The position numbers and the translations under genes are program-made. The notes beneath the pieces were generated by a model, which searched no databases, had not been told where the DNA came from, and saw only the letters and a list, made by a program, of their open reading frames with translations. 5,363 nt of DNA, from the NCBI GenBank assembly GCA_021841795.1, contig JAKCDN010000228.1, positions 1 through 5,363 on the forward strand, given 5' to 3'. Each line of letters starts with the position of its first letter. The stretch's first letter is position 1. Of this stretch, positions 1 to 5,363 are shown one piece after another. The DNA is from Acidobacteriota bacterium. GTDB lineage: Bacteria; Acidobacteriota; Terriglobia; Terriglobales; Acidobacteriaceae.

Positions 1-1
1 T

Positions 2-1237
2 CCCGCCGACGAGCAGAAGCTCGACACCGCGCGCATCCAGAAAGCCATCGACAGATGCGGCAAGGGGCGCGCCGTCATGCTCCACGTCGACGGCGCCAAC
101 GACGCCTTCCTCAGCGGCCCGCTGCACTTGAAGCCTGACGTCACCCTCATGGTCGGCCTCGGCGTCACCCTCTACGCCTCCCGCGATCCCGCTCTCTTTG
201 CGGTCTCGCCCGGCAGTTGCGGCATCGTCAGCCACGGTGGCGGCCGCGGATGCAAGCCCCTCATCTCCGTCGAGCGCGCGCCCAACTCCGGCATCATGGG
301 CGACGGCGTCATCGACGGCCGCGGCGGCCAGGCCATGCTCGGCTCGGACCGCTCCTGGTGGGATCTCGCCCAGCAGGCCCGCGACGGCGGCGGCCAGCAG
401 GTGCCTCGCCTCATCGTCGCCAATGACTCCAACAACTTCACCCTCTATCGCATTACCCTCAGAAACTCGCCCAACTTCCATGTCACGTACAACCACGGCG
501 ACGGTTTTACCGCCTGGGGCGTCAAGATTGACACCCCGCGCCGCATCGCCGACTCCGCCCACCCGCTCTCGCGTAATACCGACGGCATCGATCCCGGCGA
601 CGGCGCGAAAAACGTGACCATCACCCACTCGTGGATCCGCGACGGCGACGACGATGTGGCCATCAAGGGCGGGCCGGGCGGCGCCACCAACATGACCATC
701 AGCCACGATCACTTCTACTGGGGGCATGGCATGTCCATCGGCAGCGAAACCAACGGCGGCGTCAGCAAAATCCGCGTCTTCGATCTCTCTCTCGACGGCA
801 CCGACGCCGGCATCCGCATCAAGTCCAACGGCTCCCGCGGCGGCCTCACCCAGGACGTGGTCTACGACGACATCTGCATCCGCGACTCACCCAATCCCAT
901 CACCATGGACACGGCCTACTCCGCGGCCGGAACCCTGCAGGGCAGCTCGCCGCCCACCATGCGCGACATCCTGCTCCACAACGTCCGCATCAGCGGCGGC
1001 GGCCGCTTCACCTTCAACGGCTACGATCAGACCCACCGCATCGCGGCCACGCTCAATGGCGTGCAGATCGCCGACGAGGCCAAATACGCCTACGTCCTCA
1101 AGCATGCCGATCTCACCCTCGGGCCGGAGCCCACCAACCTCCAGTTGCCCGCGGGCGAGGATGCCTCCGTCAAGGGTGCGCCCGTTGAAGGCAACCCGGC
1201 CTCCTGCGCCGACAAGTTCGAGCCTTTTCCGCACTGA
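2..1237 (+). CDS. Glycoside hydrolase family 28 (polygalacturonase-type pectinase), 5'-truncated by window edge
   Basis: This is the last 411 residues of a GH28 right-handed beta-helix enzyme. The reading frame is open from base 2, and the ATG at 77 is internal: the codons before it encode a typical GH28 N-terminal stretch (LDTARIQKAIDRC), so the true start and any signal peptide lie outside the window. All four GH28 signature motifs are visible: NTD (fragment residues 192-194), G-D-D (215-217), GHG (241-243) and RIK (272-274). In the family these supply the three catalytic aspartates, the histidine, and the Arg/Lys that bind the galacturonate carboxylate. The family hydrolyses alpha-1,4-galacturonosyl links in pectin by inversion; endo or exo mode and the exact polymer (homogalacturonan, rhamnogalacturonan or xylogalacturonan) cannot be read from this. 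Five scattered cysteines fit an exported, disulfide-bonded protein. The gene ends in TGA and converges on prfA. Confidence 0.93.
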   Translation, partial: PADEQKLDTARIQKAIDRCGKGRAVMLHVDGANDAFLSGPLHLKPDVTLMVGLGVTLYASRDPALFAVSPGSCGIVSHGGGRGCKPLISVERAPNSGIMGDGVIDGRGGQAMLGSDRSWWDLAQQARDGGGQQVPRLIVANDSNNFTLYRITLRNSPNFHVTYNHGDGFTAWGVKIDTPRRIADSAHPLSRNTDGIDPGDGAKNVTITHSWIRDGDDDVAIKGGPGGATNMTISHDHFYWGHGMSIGSETNGGVSKIRVFDLSLDGTDAGIRIKSNGSRGGLTQDVVYDDICIRDSPNPITMDTAYSAAGTLQGSSPPTMRDILLHNVRISGGGRFTFNGYDQTHRIAATLNGVQIADEAKYAYVLKHADLTLGPEPTNLQLPAGEDASVKGAPVEGNPASCADKFEPFPH

Positions 1238-1312
1238 TGCGGCGCTGCGGCTCGCCCGCGGCCGAGCGCCCGCGTCCGGCCTCTTGCGTCGCGATCTCTT
1301 GTGCCCTGTCGA

Positions 1313-1425
1313 GAGCGGTTCCTGCGGGACTGTCGATCTCATCAATGATGTGGGGTGTGGCCTTCTCGCAAGCAAAAGGCCACGTGCGTGCGTGCCCCCG
1401 GCTCACATCGATTCGGGAACCGCTC
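1313..1425. repeat. Nested inverted repeats between convergent genes (possible bidirectional transcription end)
   Basis: Three sets of complementary arms lie one inside the other. The outer pair is 10 bp, GAGCGGTTCC (1313-1322) with GGAACCGCTC (1416-1425). The middle pair is 5 bp, TCGAT (1333-1337) with ATCGA (1407-1411). The inner pair is 8 bp, GTGGCCTT (1357-1364) with AAGGCCAC (1376-1383), around an 11-base loop. The structure sits between the GH28 stop at 1237 and the prfA stop at 1448. That position is where a two-way terminator would be expected. There is no T-run after the stems on either strand, so it is not a standard intrinsic terminator, and the function is inferred from position only. 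Confidence 0.4.
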
Positions 1426-1447
1426 CGGCCCGCAGCCCGCCCGGTCC

Positions 1448-2518
1448 TTATGCCGCCTGCTCGCCCTTCAGTTGTTCCGCCTGGTAGTGCGCGATCAGCG
1501 CATCCACAATCGGATGCAGCCGTCCCTGGATCACCAGGTCCAGCTGGTGCAGTGTCAGCCCGATGCGGTGGTCCGTCACGCGGTTCTGCGGAAAGTTGTA
1601 CGTGCGGATCTTCTCGCTCCGGTCGCCCGACCCCACCATCTGCTTCCGCTCCTTGGCCAGCTCGGCGTGCTGCTTTTCCATCTCCATCTCATAAAGCCGC
1701 GCCCGCAGCACCCGCATGCCCTTCTCGCGGTTCTTGATCTGCGACTTCTCGTCCTGGCAGCTCACCACCGTGTTGGTCGGCAGGTGCGTAATCCGCACCG
1801 CCGAGTACGTCGTGTTCACTGACTGGCCGCCCGGCCCCGACGAACAGAACGTGTCGATGCGGATATCCTTGGCCTCGATCTTGATGTCCACCTCCTCGGC
1901 CTCCGGCAGCACCGCCACCGTGATCGCCGAAGTGTGCACGCGGCCCTGCTGCTCCGTCGCCGGCACCCGCTGCACGCGGTGCACCCCGCTCTCCCACTTC
2001 AGTTGCGAGTACACCCGGTCCCCTTCGATGATCGCGATCACTTCCTTGTAGCCGCCAATGCCCGACTCCGACAGCGACAGCACCTCCACCTTCCATCGCT
2101 TCTGCTCGGCAAACCGCGTGTACATCCTGAAGATCTCGGCAGCAAACAGCGACGCTTCGTCGCCGCCCGTCCCGGCGCGGATCTCCAGAATAATATTCTT
2201 CTCATCGTTGGGATCCTTCGGCAGCAGCAGCACCCTCAGCTCATCCTCCAGCGCCGCCGCGCGCGGCTCCAGCGCCGCAATCTCCTCCTGCGCCATCTGG
2301 CGCAGATCGGCATCGCTCTCCTGCAGCATCTGGCGCGCATCGCTCAGCGCCGCCCGCACCTGCTTCATCTCCCGGAACTTCTCCACCGGCGATTCGATCT
2401 CGCGCAGCGCCTTGGCCGTCTTCTGATACTTCTCGTGGTCGTTCAGCACCTCCGGCAGCGCAAACTGCGCCTGCAGCTCGTTGTAGCGGTGTTCCATCTG
2501 TTCCAGACGGTCAAGCAT
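1448..2518 (-). CDS. prfA: Peptide chain release factor 1 (RF1)
   Basis: This 356-residue protein ends translation at UAA and UAG and acts on the ribosome. It carries PAT at residues 186-188 (bases 1955-1963), the tripeptide that in this family reads the stop codon; RF2 has SPF instead, so this is RF1. It also has GGQ at residues 230-232 (bases 1823-1831), which promotes peptidyl-tRNA hydrolysis and is methylated by PrmC on the glutamine in other bacteria. Other RF1 hallmarks are [11 protein letters not shown] in the middle and [14 protein letters not shown] near the end. Length and motif positions are close to those of the E. coli protein (about 360 aa; PAT 188-190, GGQ 233-235). I chose the ATG at 2518 because GGAGGG lies five bases upstream and MLDRLEQ matches the family N-terminus. 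A TTG at 2581 in the same frame would add 21 unrelated residues. The stop is TAA. No prmC follows it, although the two are often adjacent elsewhere. Confidence 0.97.
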   Translation of the reverse strand: MLDRLEQMEHRYNELQAQFALPEVLNDHEKYQKTAKALREIESPVEKFREMKQVRAALSDARQMLQESDADLRQMAQEEIAALEPRAAALEDELRVLLLPKDPNDEKNIILEIRAGTGGDEASLFAAEIFRMYTRFAEQKRWKVEVLSLSESGIGGYKEVIAIIEGDRVYSQLKWESGVHRVQRVPATEQQGRVHTSAITVAVLPEAEEVDIKIEAKDIRIDTFCSSGPGGQSVNTTYSAVRITHLPTNTVVSCQDEKSQIKNREKGMRVLRARLYEMEMEKQHAELAKERKQMVGSGDRSEKIRTYNFPQNRVTDHRIGLTLHQLDLVIQGRLHPIVDALIAHYQAEQLKGEQAA

Positions 2519-2814
2519 GTGTGCCCTCCGGGCTCTCAGGTTGTGGACAGGTTGATCGCAGTGGAATGGGCGCGGAAACAATGCATGCGGCGGGCGCCGC
2601 TAGAGCAGGGCCGGGATGGGCTCGCGGAGGGTCATTGCTGTGTTTATTTTAACGCGAAAGAGGGTTTGCTTCAGGCGGAGCCGCAGCGAATTCTGGGGCG
2701 CGCTCGCAGTCCGCCGCGCTGCTTGGACCGCCGCATCGGGTGGCCGCGCGTAAGCTCGTGACCATCGGCTTCAGACCGATTGCGTTTCTCCATGAGCCTT
2801 TTTGATTCCGCGGC
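2519..2814. other. Intergenic region between the ferritin-VIT1 gene and prfA
   Basis: I see no gene of recognisable family, no tRNA and no repeat array here. The region must hold the prfA leader and probably its promoter. The best A/T-rich patch is around 2641-2655 (minus-strand TTAAAATAAACA, with TAAAAT as a possible -10), but I see no convincing -35 partner. A weak 5-bp hairpin, ATCGG (2764-2768) with CCGAT (2776-2780), lies 34 bases past the stop of the upstream gene and lacks a T-run, so it is a poor terminator candidate. Two short open frames on the minus strand (2671-2793 and 2600-2635) are discussed as findings. Base composition differs from the sampled gene segment: over 2521-2700 the plus strand has 72 G and 40 C. 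Confidence 0.6.
2524..2529 (-). promoter_or_regulatory. Ribosome binding site of prfA
   Basis: On the minus strand GGAGGG is followed by CACAC and then the ATG at 2518. It is a strong Shine-Dalgarno match at five-base spacing. It decides the start, against the longer TTG-initiated version from 2581, which has no such site. Confidence 0.85.
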
Positions 2815-4020
2815 TTACATGCCGCCCTTGCCCAGCAGGATGCCGATCCCGTACGTCACCGCGCCTTCCACCGCGCCCACAAGCGTCATCTCCAGCCCCG
2901 ACGACCACCACGATCGCACCGTGATCAGCGACTTTGCCGCGCCCACCGCAAAGTGCGCCGCCAGCGAGACAATCGCCGCCGCCACCACCGCCGGCAGCCC
3001 CTGCATAAAGAAAAACGGAATCACCGGAATGATCGCCCCCACCGCCGTGGACAGCGCCCCCGACGTCGCCGACACCATCGGATTCGACAGCGCCTCTTCG
3101 CTCGTCCCCAGCCGTTCGGCCGCCAGCGCGCGCAGCAGTTGGTCCGGGTCGCTGGCAATGTGGTTCACCATGTGATGCGCGTCCTCTTCCGGAAGTCCCT
3201 TCACCTGGTAGTACAGCGACAGCAGCTCGCGCGCCTCCGGCCCGTTCATCTGGATGGCCTCGCGCTCGCGCGCAATCTCCGCGTGGTAGATCTCCCGTTC
3301 GCTCTTGGCCGCCAGATACGCCCCCGAACCCATTGAAAGCGCCGACGCAATCATCCCGGAAAGCCCCGCCAGCAGCACGTACTTCGGATTTCCCGCCGTC
3401 GCGCCCGACACTCCCGAGACGATCCCGAAGATCGCCCCCAGGCCGTCGTTCACCCCGTAAATCGCATCTCCAATCCACGCCCCCGGCTGCTTCCGGCCCT
3501 GGTTGCGCTTGTCCAGCATCTCTTCGAGCACTGCCTTCGCGTCGATCTTCGGCGCGCCTGCCGGTGCCTGATAGTGCCCGCGGATCAGCGACCCCAGCTC
3601 CCGGTAGTGATCCTTCTCGTCCTGGATCACATGCTCCAGAATCGCAACCGATCCCTGGTCGCCCAGCGCCTTCAGTTGTTCTCCGTAGCGCGCAATGTCC
3701 CGGCTCTCTTCAATCTCCAGCCGGCGCAGCGCCAGCCTCATCCCTCCGGCCCGCGTGGCCAGCGAGTCCGCCTGCCCGCCCGGTCCGCCGCTGTAAACCG
3801 GCTGCGTCCCGCCCAGCTCCTTGATGCGTCCTTCCCACAGCATCGCGTGCTCGATCTCCGCCTGCGCCAGGTGCCGCAGCACCTGCGCGCGCACTGGATC
3901 GCTGTCCCGGTCCGCCAGCGCCGTATAGGTATGGAACCCTTCCATCTCGGCCTGCCAGTTGCCCTCCAGCGCCGCCAGAATCTTCTTCGTCCTGGCGCCG
4001 TTCGTCATCGCCATCGGCAT
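2815..4020 (-). CDS. Ferritin-like (rubrerythrin) diiron domain fused to VIT1/CCC1 metal transporter, MbfA-like
   Basis: This is a 401-residue two-part membrane protein. Residues about 12-150 form a four-helix ferritin-like domain with the diiron ligand pattern: a Glu-rich helix 1 (E19 to E27), E-x-x-H at E55-H58, a Glu-rich helix 3 (E102, E104, E105), and E-x-x-H at E135-H138. A linker (about 151-180) leads to a VIT1 domain. TM1 (about 184-206) contains DAIYGVNDGLGAIFGIVSG, and TM2 (about 214-238) contains the family SMGSGAYLAAKSE. A Glu/His-rich cytoplasmic helical region (about 239-305) would be the metal-binding part. TM3-TM5 lie at about 318-341, 344-366 and 374-397. VIT1/CCC1 proteins move Fe2+ or Mn2+ across membranes. 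The rhizobial fusion MbfA exports iron, so iron efflux from the cytoplasm with the diiron domain binding or sensing iron is the likely role; Mn2+ is possible. The ATG at 4020 has GAGG seven bases upstream. The frame stays open further upstream, but that part is arginine-rich and does not look coding. Confidence 0.92.
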   Translation of the reverse strand: MPMAMTNGARTKKILAALEGNWQAEMEGFHTYTALADRDSDPVRAQVLRHLAQAEIEHAMLWEGRIKELGGTQPVYSGGPGGQADSLATRAGGMRLALRRLEIEESRDIARYGEQLKALGDQGSVAILEHVIQDEKDHYRELGSLIRGHYQAPAGAPKIDAKAVLEEMLDKRNQGRKQPGAWIGDAIYGVNDGLGAIFGIVSGVSGATAGNPKYVLLAGLSGMIASALSMGSGAYLAAKSEREIYHAEIAREREAIQMNGPEARELLSLYYQVKGLPEEDAHHMVNHIASDPDQLLRALAAERLGTSEEALSNPMVSATSGALSTAVGAIIPVIPFFFMQGLPAVVAAAIVSLAAHFAVGAAKSLITVRSWWSSGLEMTLVGAVEGAVTYGIGILLGKGGM

Positions 4021-4026
4021 CGCTTT

Positions 4027-4031
4027 ACCTC
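4027..4031 (-). promoter_or_regulatory. Ribosome binding site of the ferritin-VIT1 gene
   Basis: The minus strand reads GCGAGGTAAAGCG directly before the ATG at 4020. The GAGG core sits seven bases from that ATG. It favours 4020 over the two other in-frame ATGs at 4014 and 4008, which would put the site 13 and 19 bases away. Confidence 0.7.
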
Positions 4032-4035
4032 GCTT

Positions 4036-4047
4036 AGCAAAAGAATA
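4036..4047 (-). promoter_or_regulatory. A/T-rich element upstream of the ferritin-VIT1 gene, possible -10
   Basis: The minus strand reads TATTCTTTTGCT here, an A/T-rich island in very GC-rich surroundings. TATTCT differs from the TATAAT consensus at two positions. The ribosome binding site starts five bases after the element. I see no good -35 box at the expected distance. The same 12-base element, with one change, precedes the glycosyltransferase gene. Confidence 0.3.
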
Positions 4048-4075
4048 ATGGATGTCGTGCCCCGCCGCCGCGTCC

Positions 4076-4098
4076 CGGCCGCGCCTCAGCCGCGGCCG
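4076..4098. repeat. GC-only hairpin in the glycosyltransferase to ferritin-VIT1 spacer
   Basis: CGGCCGCG (4076-4083) and CGCGGCCG (4091-4098) are perfect 8-bp complements around the 7-base loop CCTCAGC. It lies about 80 bases past the glycosyltransferase stop. A second, 6-bp pair, GCGGGC (4135-4140) with GCCCGC (4160-4165), lies 10 bases past that stop. Neither is followed by a T-run. They could slow or end transcription between the two genes, but in DNA this GC-rich short arms also arise by chance. Confidence 0.3.
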
Positions 4099-4175
4099 CC
4101 GGACGCCTCGCGCCGGGGCTTTCATCGCCCTCCCGCGGGCAGCGCGCGCGGCGTCTTCCGCCCGCCGCTCCCCGC

Positions 4176-4973
4176 TCAGCGCTCCTGCGCCCGCGCCTGC
4201 TCCAGGGCCTTGGCATACTTCCAGTGAATGTAAAACGAGTGGTGCGCGTGCTGCAGCAGTCCCGCGCGCCCGTCCAGAAATCCCAGCCGGAAAATATAGT
4301 TGTACACGAACGTGGCCGCCGGATTCAGAATCCCGTTCCACGCGATCCACAGCCACGGGTGGCGTTTCGCCCCCTCGGCGCGGCCCGCCGCCACCAGCGC
4401 CCCGGCCGCAATCGAGCTATAGCGGTTCATGTGCTCCACATAATCGTTCAGCGTGGGATAGCAGTGGTGGATCAGGTGCCCACGCAGCTCTCCGGCCCGC
4501 TCCTCGCCCGGCCCCAGCATCTGCATGGTCTCGTGCACCGCCCGCTCGGCAAAGCGCGCCGCGCCGCGCTCAAACAGCCGCAGCTTCGGGTCCGGCCAGT
4601 ATCCGCCATGGCGCAGCGGCCGGCCCAGAAAGTGGTTCAACCGCGGAATCCGATACGCCCTCGCCGCCGGCTTCTGCGCCAGCAGCGCCGCGATCTCCCC
4701 GGCCAGCTCCGCGCTCACCTCTTCATCGGCGTCCAGTGACAGCACCCACTCCCCGGTCGTCTGCTCGATGGCCGAGTTCTTCTGCGCCGCAAAACCCTTC
4801 CACGGCTCCTCGATCACCCGCGCCCCGGCCGCCCGCGCCAGCTCCTGCGTCCCGTCCGTCGAGCCCGAGTCAACCACCACAATCTCCGTCGCCCACTGCA
4901 CGCTGGCCAGGGTGCGCGGCAAGTTCGCGGCTTCATTCTGCGTAATCAGCGCCACCGAGAGCGTCTTCGGCAT
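4176..4973 (-). CDS. Family 2 glycosyltransferase, LPS-core WaaE/KdtX type
   Basis: This 265-residue GT-A fold enzyme has the family 2 pattern. It starts with a beta strand and nucleotide-binding segment (SVALITQNEAANL, residues 6-18). VVVDSGSTDGT follows at 32-42, with D35 and D40 placed to contact the sugar nucleotide. The metal-binding D-x-D is D81-A82-D83 in LSLDADEEVS. Residues 58-66 (WKGFAAQKN) and the tail YNYIFRLGFLDGRAG (near 222-236) are typical of the subgroup that includes WaaE/KdtX, which adds glucose to heptose in the LPS inner core in enterobacteria. The real donor and acceptor here are unknown. No signal peptide or membrane span is evident, so it should act at the cytoplasmic face of the inner membrane. 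It starts 35 bases after the aldo/keto reductase stop, suggesting one transcript. No Shine-Dalgarno site is visible before its ATG; the leader is pyrimidine-rich. Confidence 0.9.
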   Translation of the reverse strand: MPKTLSVALITQNEAANLPRTLASVQWATEIVVVDSGSTDGTQELARAAGARVIEEPWKGFAAQKNSAIEQTTGEWVLSLDADEEVSAELAGEIAALLAQKPAARAYRIPRLNHFLGRPLRHGGYWPDPKLRLFERGAARFAERAVHETMQMLGPGEERAGELRGHLIHHCYPTLNDYVEHMNRYSSIAAGALVAAGRAEGAKRHPWLWIAWNGILNPAATFVYNYIFRLGFLDGRAGLLQHAHHSFYIHWKYAKALEQARAQER

Positions 4974-4975
4974 CG

Positions 4976-4987
4976 AGAAAAAGAATA
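4976..4987 (-). promoter_or_regulatory. A/T-rich element directly before the glycosyltransferase start, possible -10
   Basis: The minus strand reads TATTCTTTTTCT and then CG before the ATG at 4973. If TATTCT is a -10 box, transcription would start about at the ATG and give a leaderless message, which would explain the missing ribosome binding site. No -35 box is evident. Alternatively the gene is simply read with the aldo/keto reductase, and the A/T-rich patch only keeps the start unpaired. Confidence 0.3.
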
Positions 4988-5008
4988 CAGGGAGCAGCCG
5001 CCGCGCCC

Positions 5009-5363
5009 CTACCGCCCGTCGTCAAACGCCGCCTCCACCTCCGCCCACTCCTCCGGGCTCAGCCTCAGCTCCGCCGCCGCCACGTTCTCCTCCAGATGCT
5101 CCACCTTCGACGTCCCCGGAATCGGCAGCAGCACCGGCGAGCGCTGCAGCAGCCACGCCAGCGAGAGCTGTGCGATCGTGGCCCCGTGCCGCGCCGCCAC
5201 GTTTTGCAGTCCCCGCGCCGCCGGGTGGTCGGCCTTCAGCATCTTGCCCCCCGCATACGGATACCACGGCAGAAAACCAATCCCCCGCCGCTCGCAATAG
5301 CGCAGCGTCTCCTCATGCCGCCGGTCGGCCAGGGAGTAGCGGTTCTGGATGCTCACAATCGCC
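5009..5363 (-). CDS. Aldo/keto reductase, C-terminal part (5' end outside window)
   Basis: The last 117 residues of an NADPH-dependent aldo/keto reductase with a TIM-barrel fold. The frame is open to the right edge, and the GTG at 5356 is an internal valine: the residues around it (AIVSIQNRYSLADRR) are the family segment in which the conserved Gln stacks near the nicotinamide. Next comes YCERRGIGFLPWYPYAGG, matching the common early part of barrel strand 7. The cofactor-binding signature IPGTSK (fragment residues 81-86), followed by HLEEN (89-93), is present, with TIAQLSLAWLL before it. The catalytic tetrad (Asp, Tyr, Lys, His) belongs to the missing N-terminal part. The substrate cannot be inferred. 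The stop is TAG, 35 bases before the glycosyltransferase start on the same strand. Confidence 0.93.
   Translation of the reverse strand, partial: AIVSIQNRYSLADRRHEETLRYCERRGIGFLPWYPYAGGKMLKADHPAARGLQNVAARHGATIAQLSLAWLLQRSPVLLPIPGTSKVEHLEENVAAAELRLSPEEWAEVEAAFDDGR

Noticed and set aside
77..79. ATG 77 as the GH28 start
   Set aside because: In-frame codons from base 2 encode the usual family N-terminal helix segment; starting at 77 would remove part of the beta-helix cap and the export signal.
1381..1396. GTGC tandem repeat (GTGCGTGCGTGC)
   Set aside because: Only three short units; too small to support a repeat element.
198..1487. Long plus- and minus-strand open frames overlapping GH28
   Set aside because: They are Pro/Ala/Ser/Arg-rich readings in other frames of a GC-rich gene, with no family motifs, while the GH28 frame has all catalytic motifs.
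2221..2232. Trinucleotide run of GCAGCAGCAG type
   Set aside because: It is the reverse of consecutive CTG leucine codons in prfA (LLL), not a functional microsatellite.
2519..2581. Longer prfA starting at TTG 2581
   Set aside because: It would add 21 residues that do not look like RF1, has no ribosome binding site, and the ATG at 2518 has GGAGGG at ideal spacing and the expected family N-terminus.
1934..2761. Plus-strand open frames across prfA
   Set aside because: Shadow frames caused by high GC; rich in Arg, Leu, His and Gln without recognisable domains, opposite a clearly real RF1.
4021..4356. N-terminal extension of the ferritin-VIT1 gene (ATG near 4128 or further upstream)
   Set aside because: The extension overlaps the glycosyltransferase gene or the spacer, is low-complexity Arg/Ala/Gly, and the ATG at 4020 has its own GAGG site just before a normal ferritin-like helix 1.
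5354..5356. GTG at 5356 as the start of a 115-residue short protein
   Set aside because: The frame continues to the window edge with residues typical of an aldo/keto reductase, so the gene is cut by the window and not a short gene.
1..5363. CRISPR array, tRNA, rRNA, transposon ends or defence system
   Set aside because: No regular repeats, no tRNA T-arm consensus, no transposase or nuclease motifs, and no terminal inverted repeats with target duplications were seen on either strand.

Overview
The window reads as ordinary chromosomal DNA from a high-GC Gram-negative bacterium. It holds one plus-strand gene at the left edge and four minus-strand genes that fill the rest. Acidobacteriota (Acidobacteriaceae-like) is my best guess, from the GC-rich composition, the secreted-type GH28 pectinase and the LPS-core-type glycosyltransferase next to housekeeping genes. 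This is inference from gene style, not a database match.

Layout, left to right: (1) the 3' part of a glycoside hydrolase family 28 (polygalacturonase-type) gene on plus, entering from outside and ending at 1237; (2) a 210-base convergent spacer (1238-1447) with nested inverted repeats; (3) prfA, release factor 1, on minus (2518 to 1448); (4) a 296-base spacer (2519-2814) whose strand composition is opposite to that of the sampled gene segment; (5) a ferritin-like/rubrerythrin domain fused to a VIT1/CCC1 membrane transporter on minus (4020 to 2815), resembling the MbfA iron-export family; (6) a 155-base GC-rich spacer with hairpins; (7) a family 2 glycosyltransferase of the WaaE/KdtX LPS-core type on minus (4973 to 4176); (8) the C-terminal half of an aldo/keto reductase on minus, entering from the right edge and ending at 5009.

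The genes do not form one pathway. The aldo/keto reductase and glycosyltransferase are 35 bases apart and probably co-transcribed. The ferritin-VIT1 gene may share that transcript or have its own promoter, and prfA sits alone with its own strong ribosome binding site. The GH28 gene belongs to a plus-strand unit to the left. All catalytic or signature residues that fall inside the window are present, so no gene looks broken; the two end genes are simply cut by the window edges.

I found no clear undescribed multi-gene system. The most notable items are the diiron-domain/transporter fusion, a repeated A/T-rich element upstream of two neighbouring genes, the nested inverted repeat between convergent genes, and the composition switch in front of prfA.
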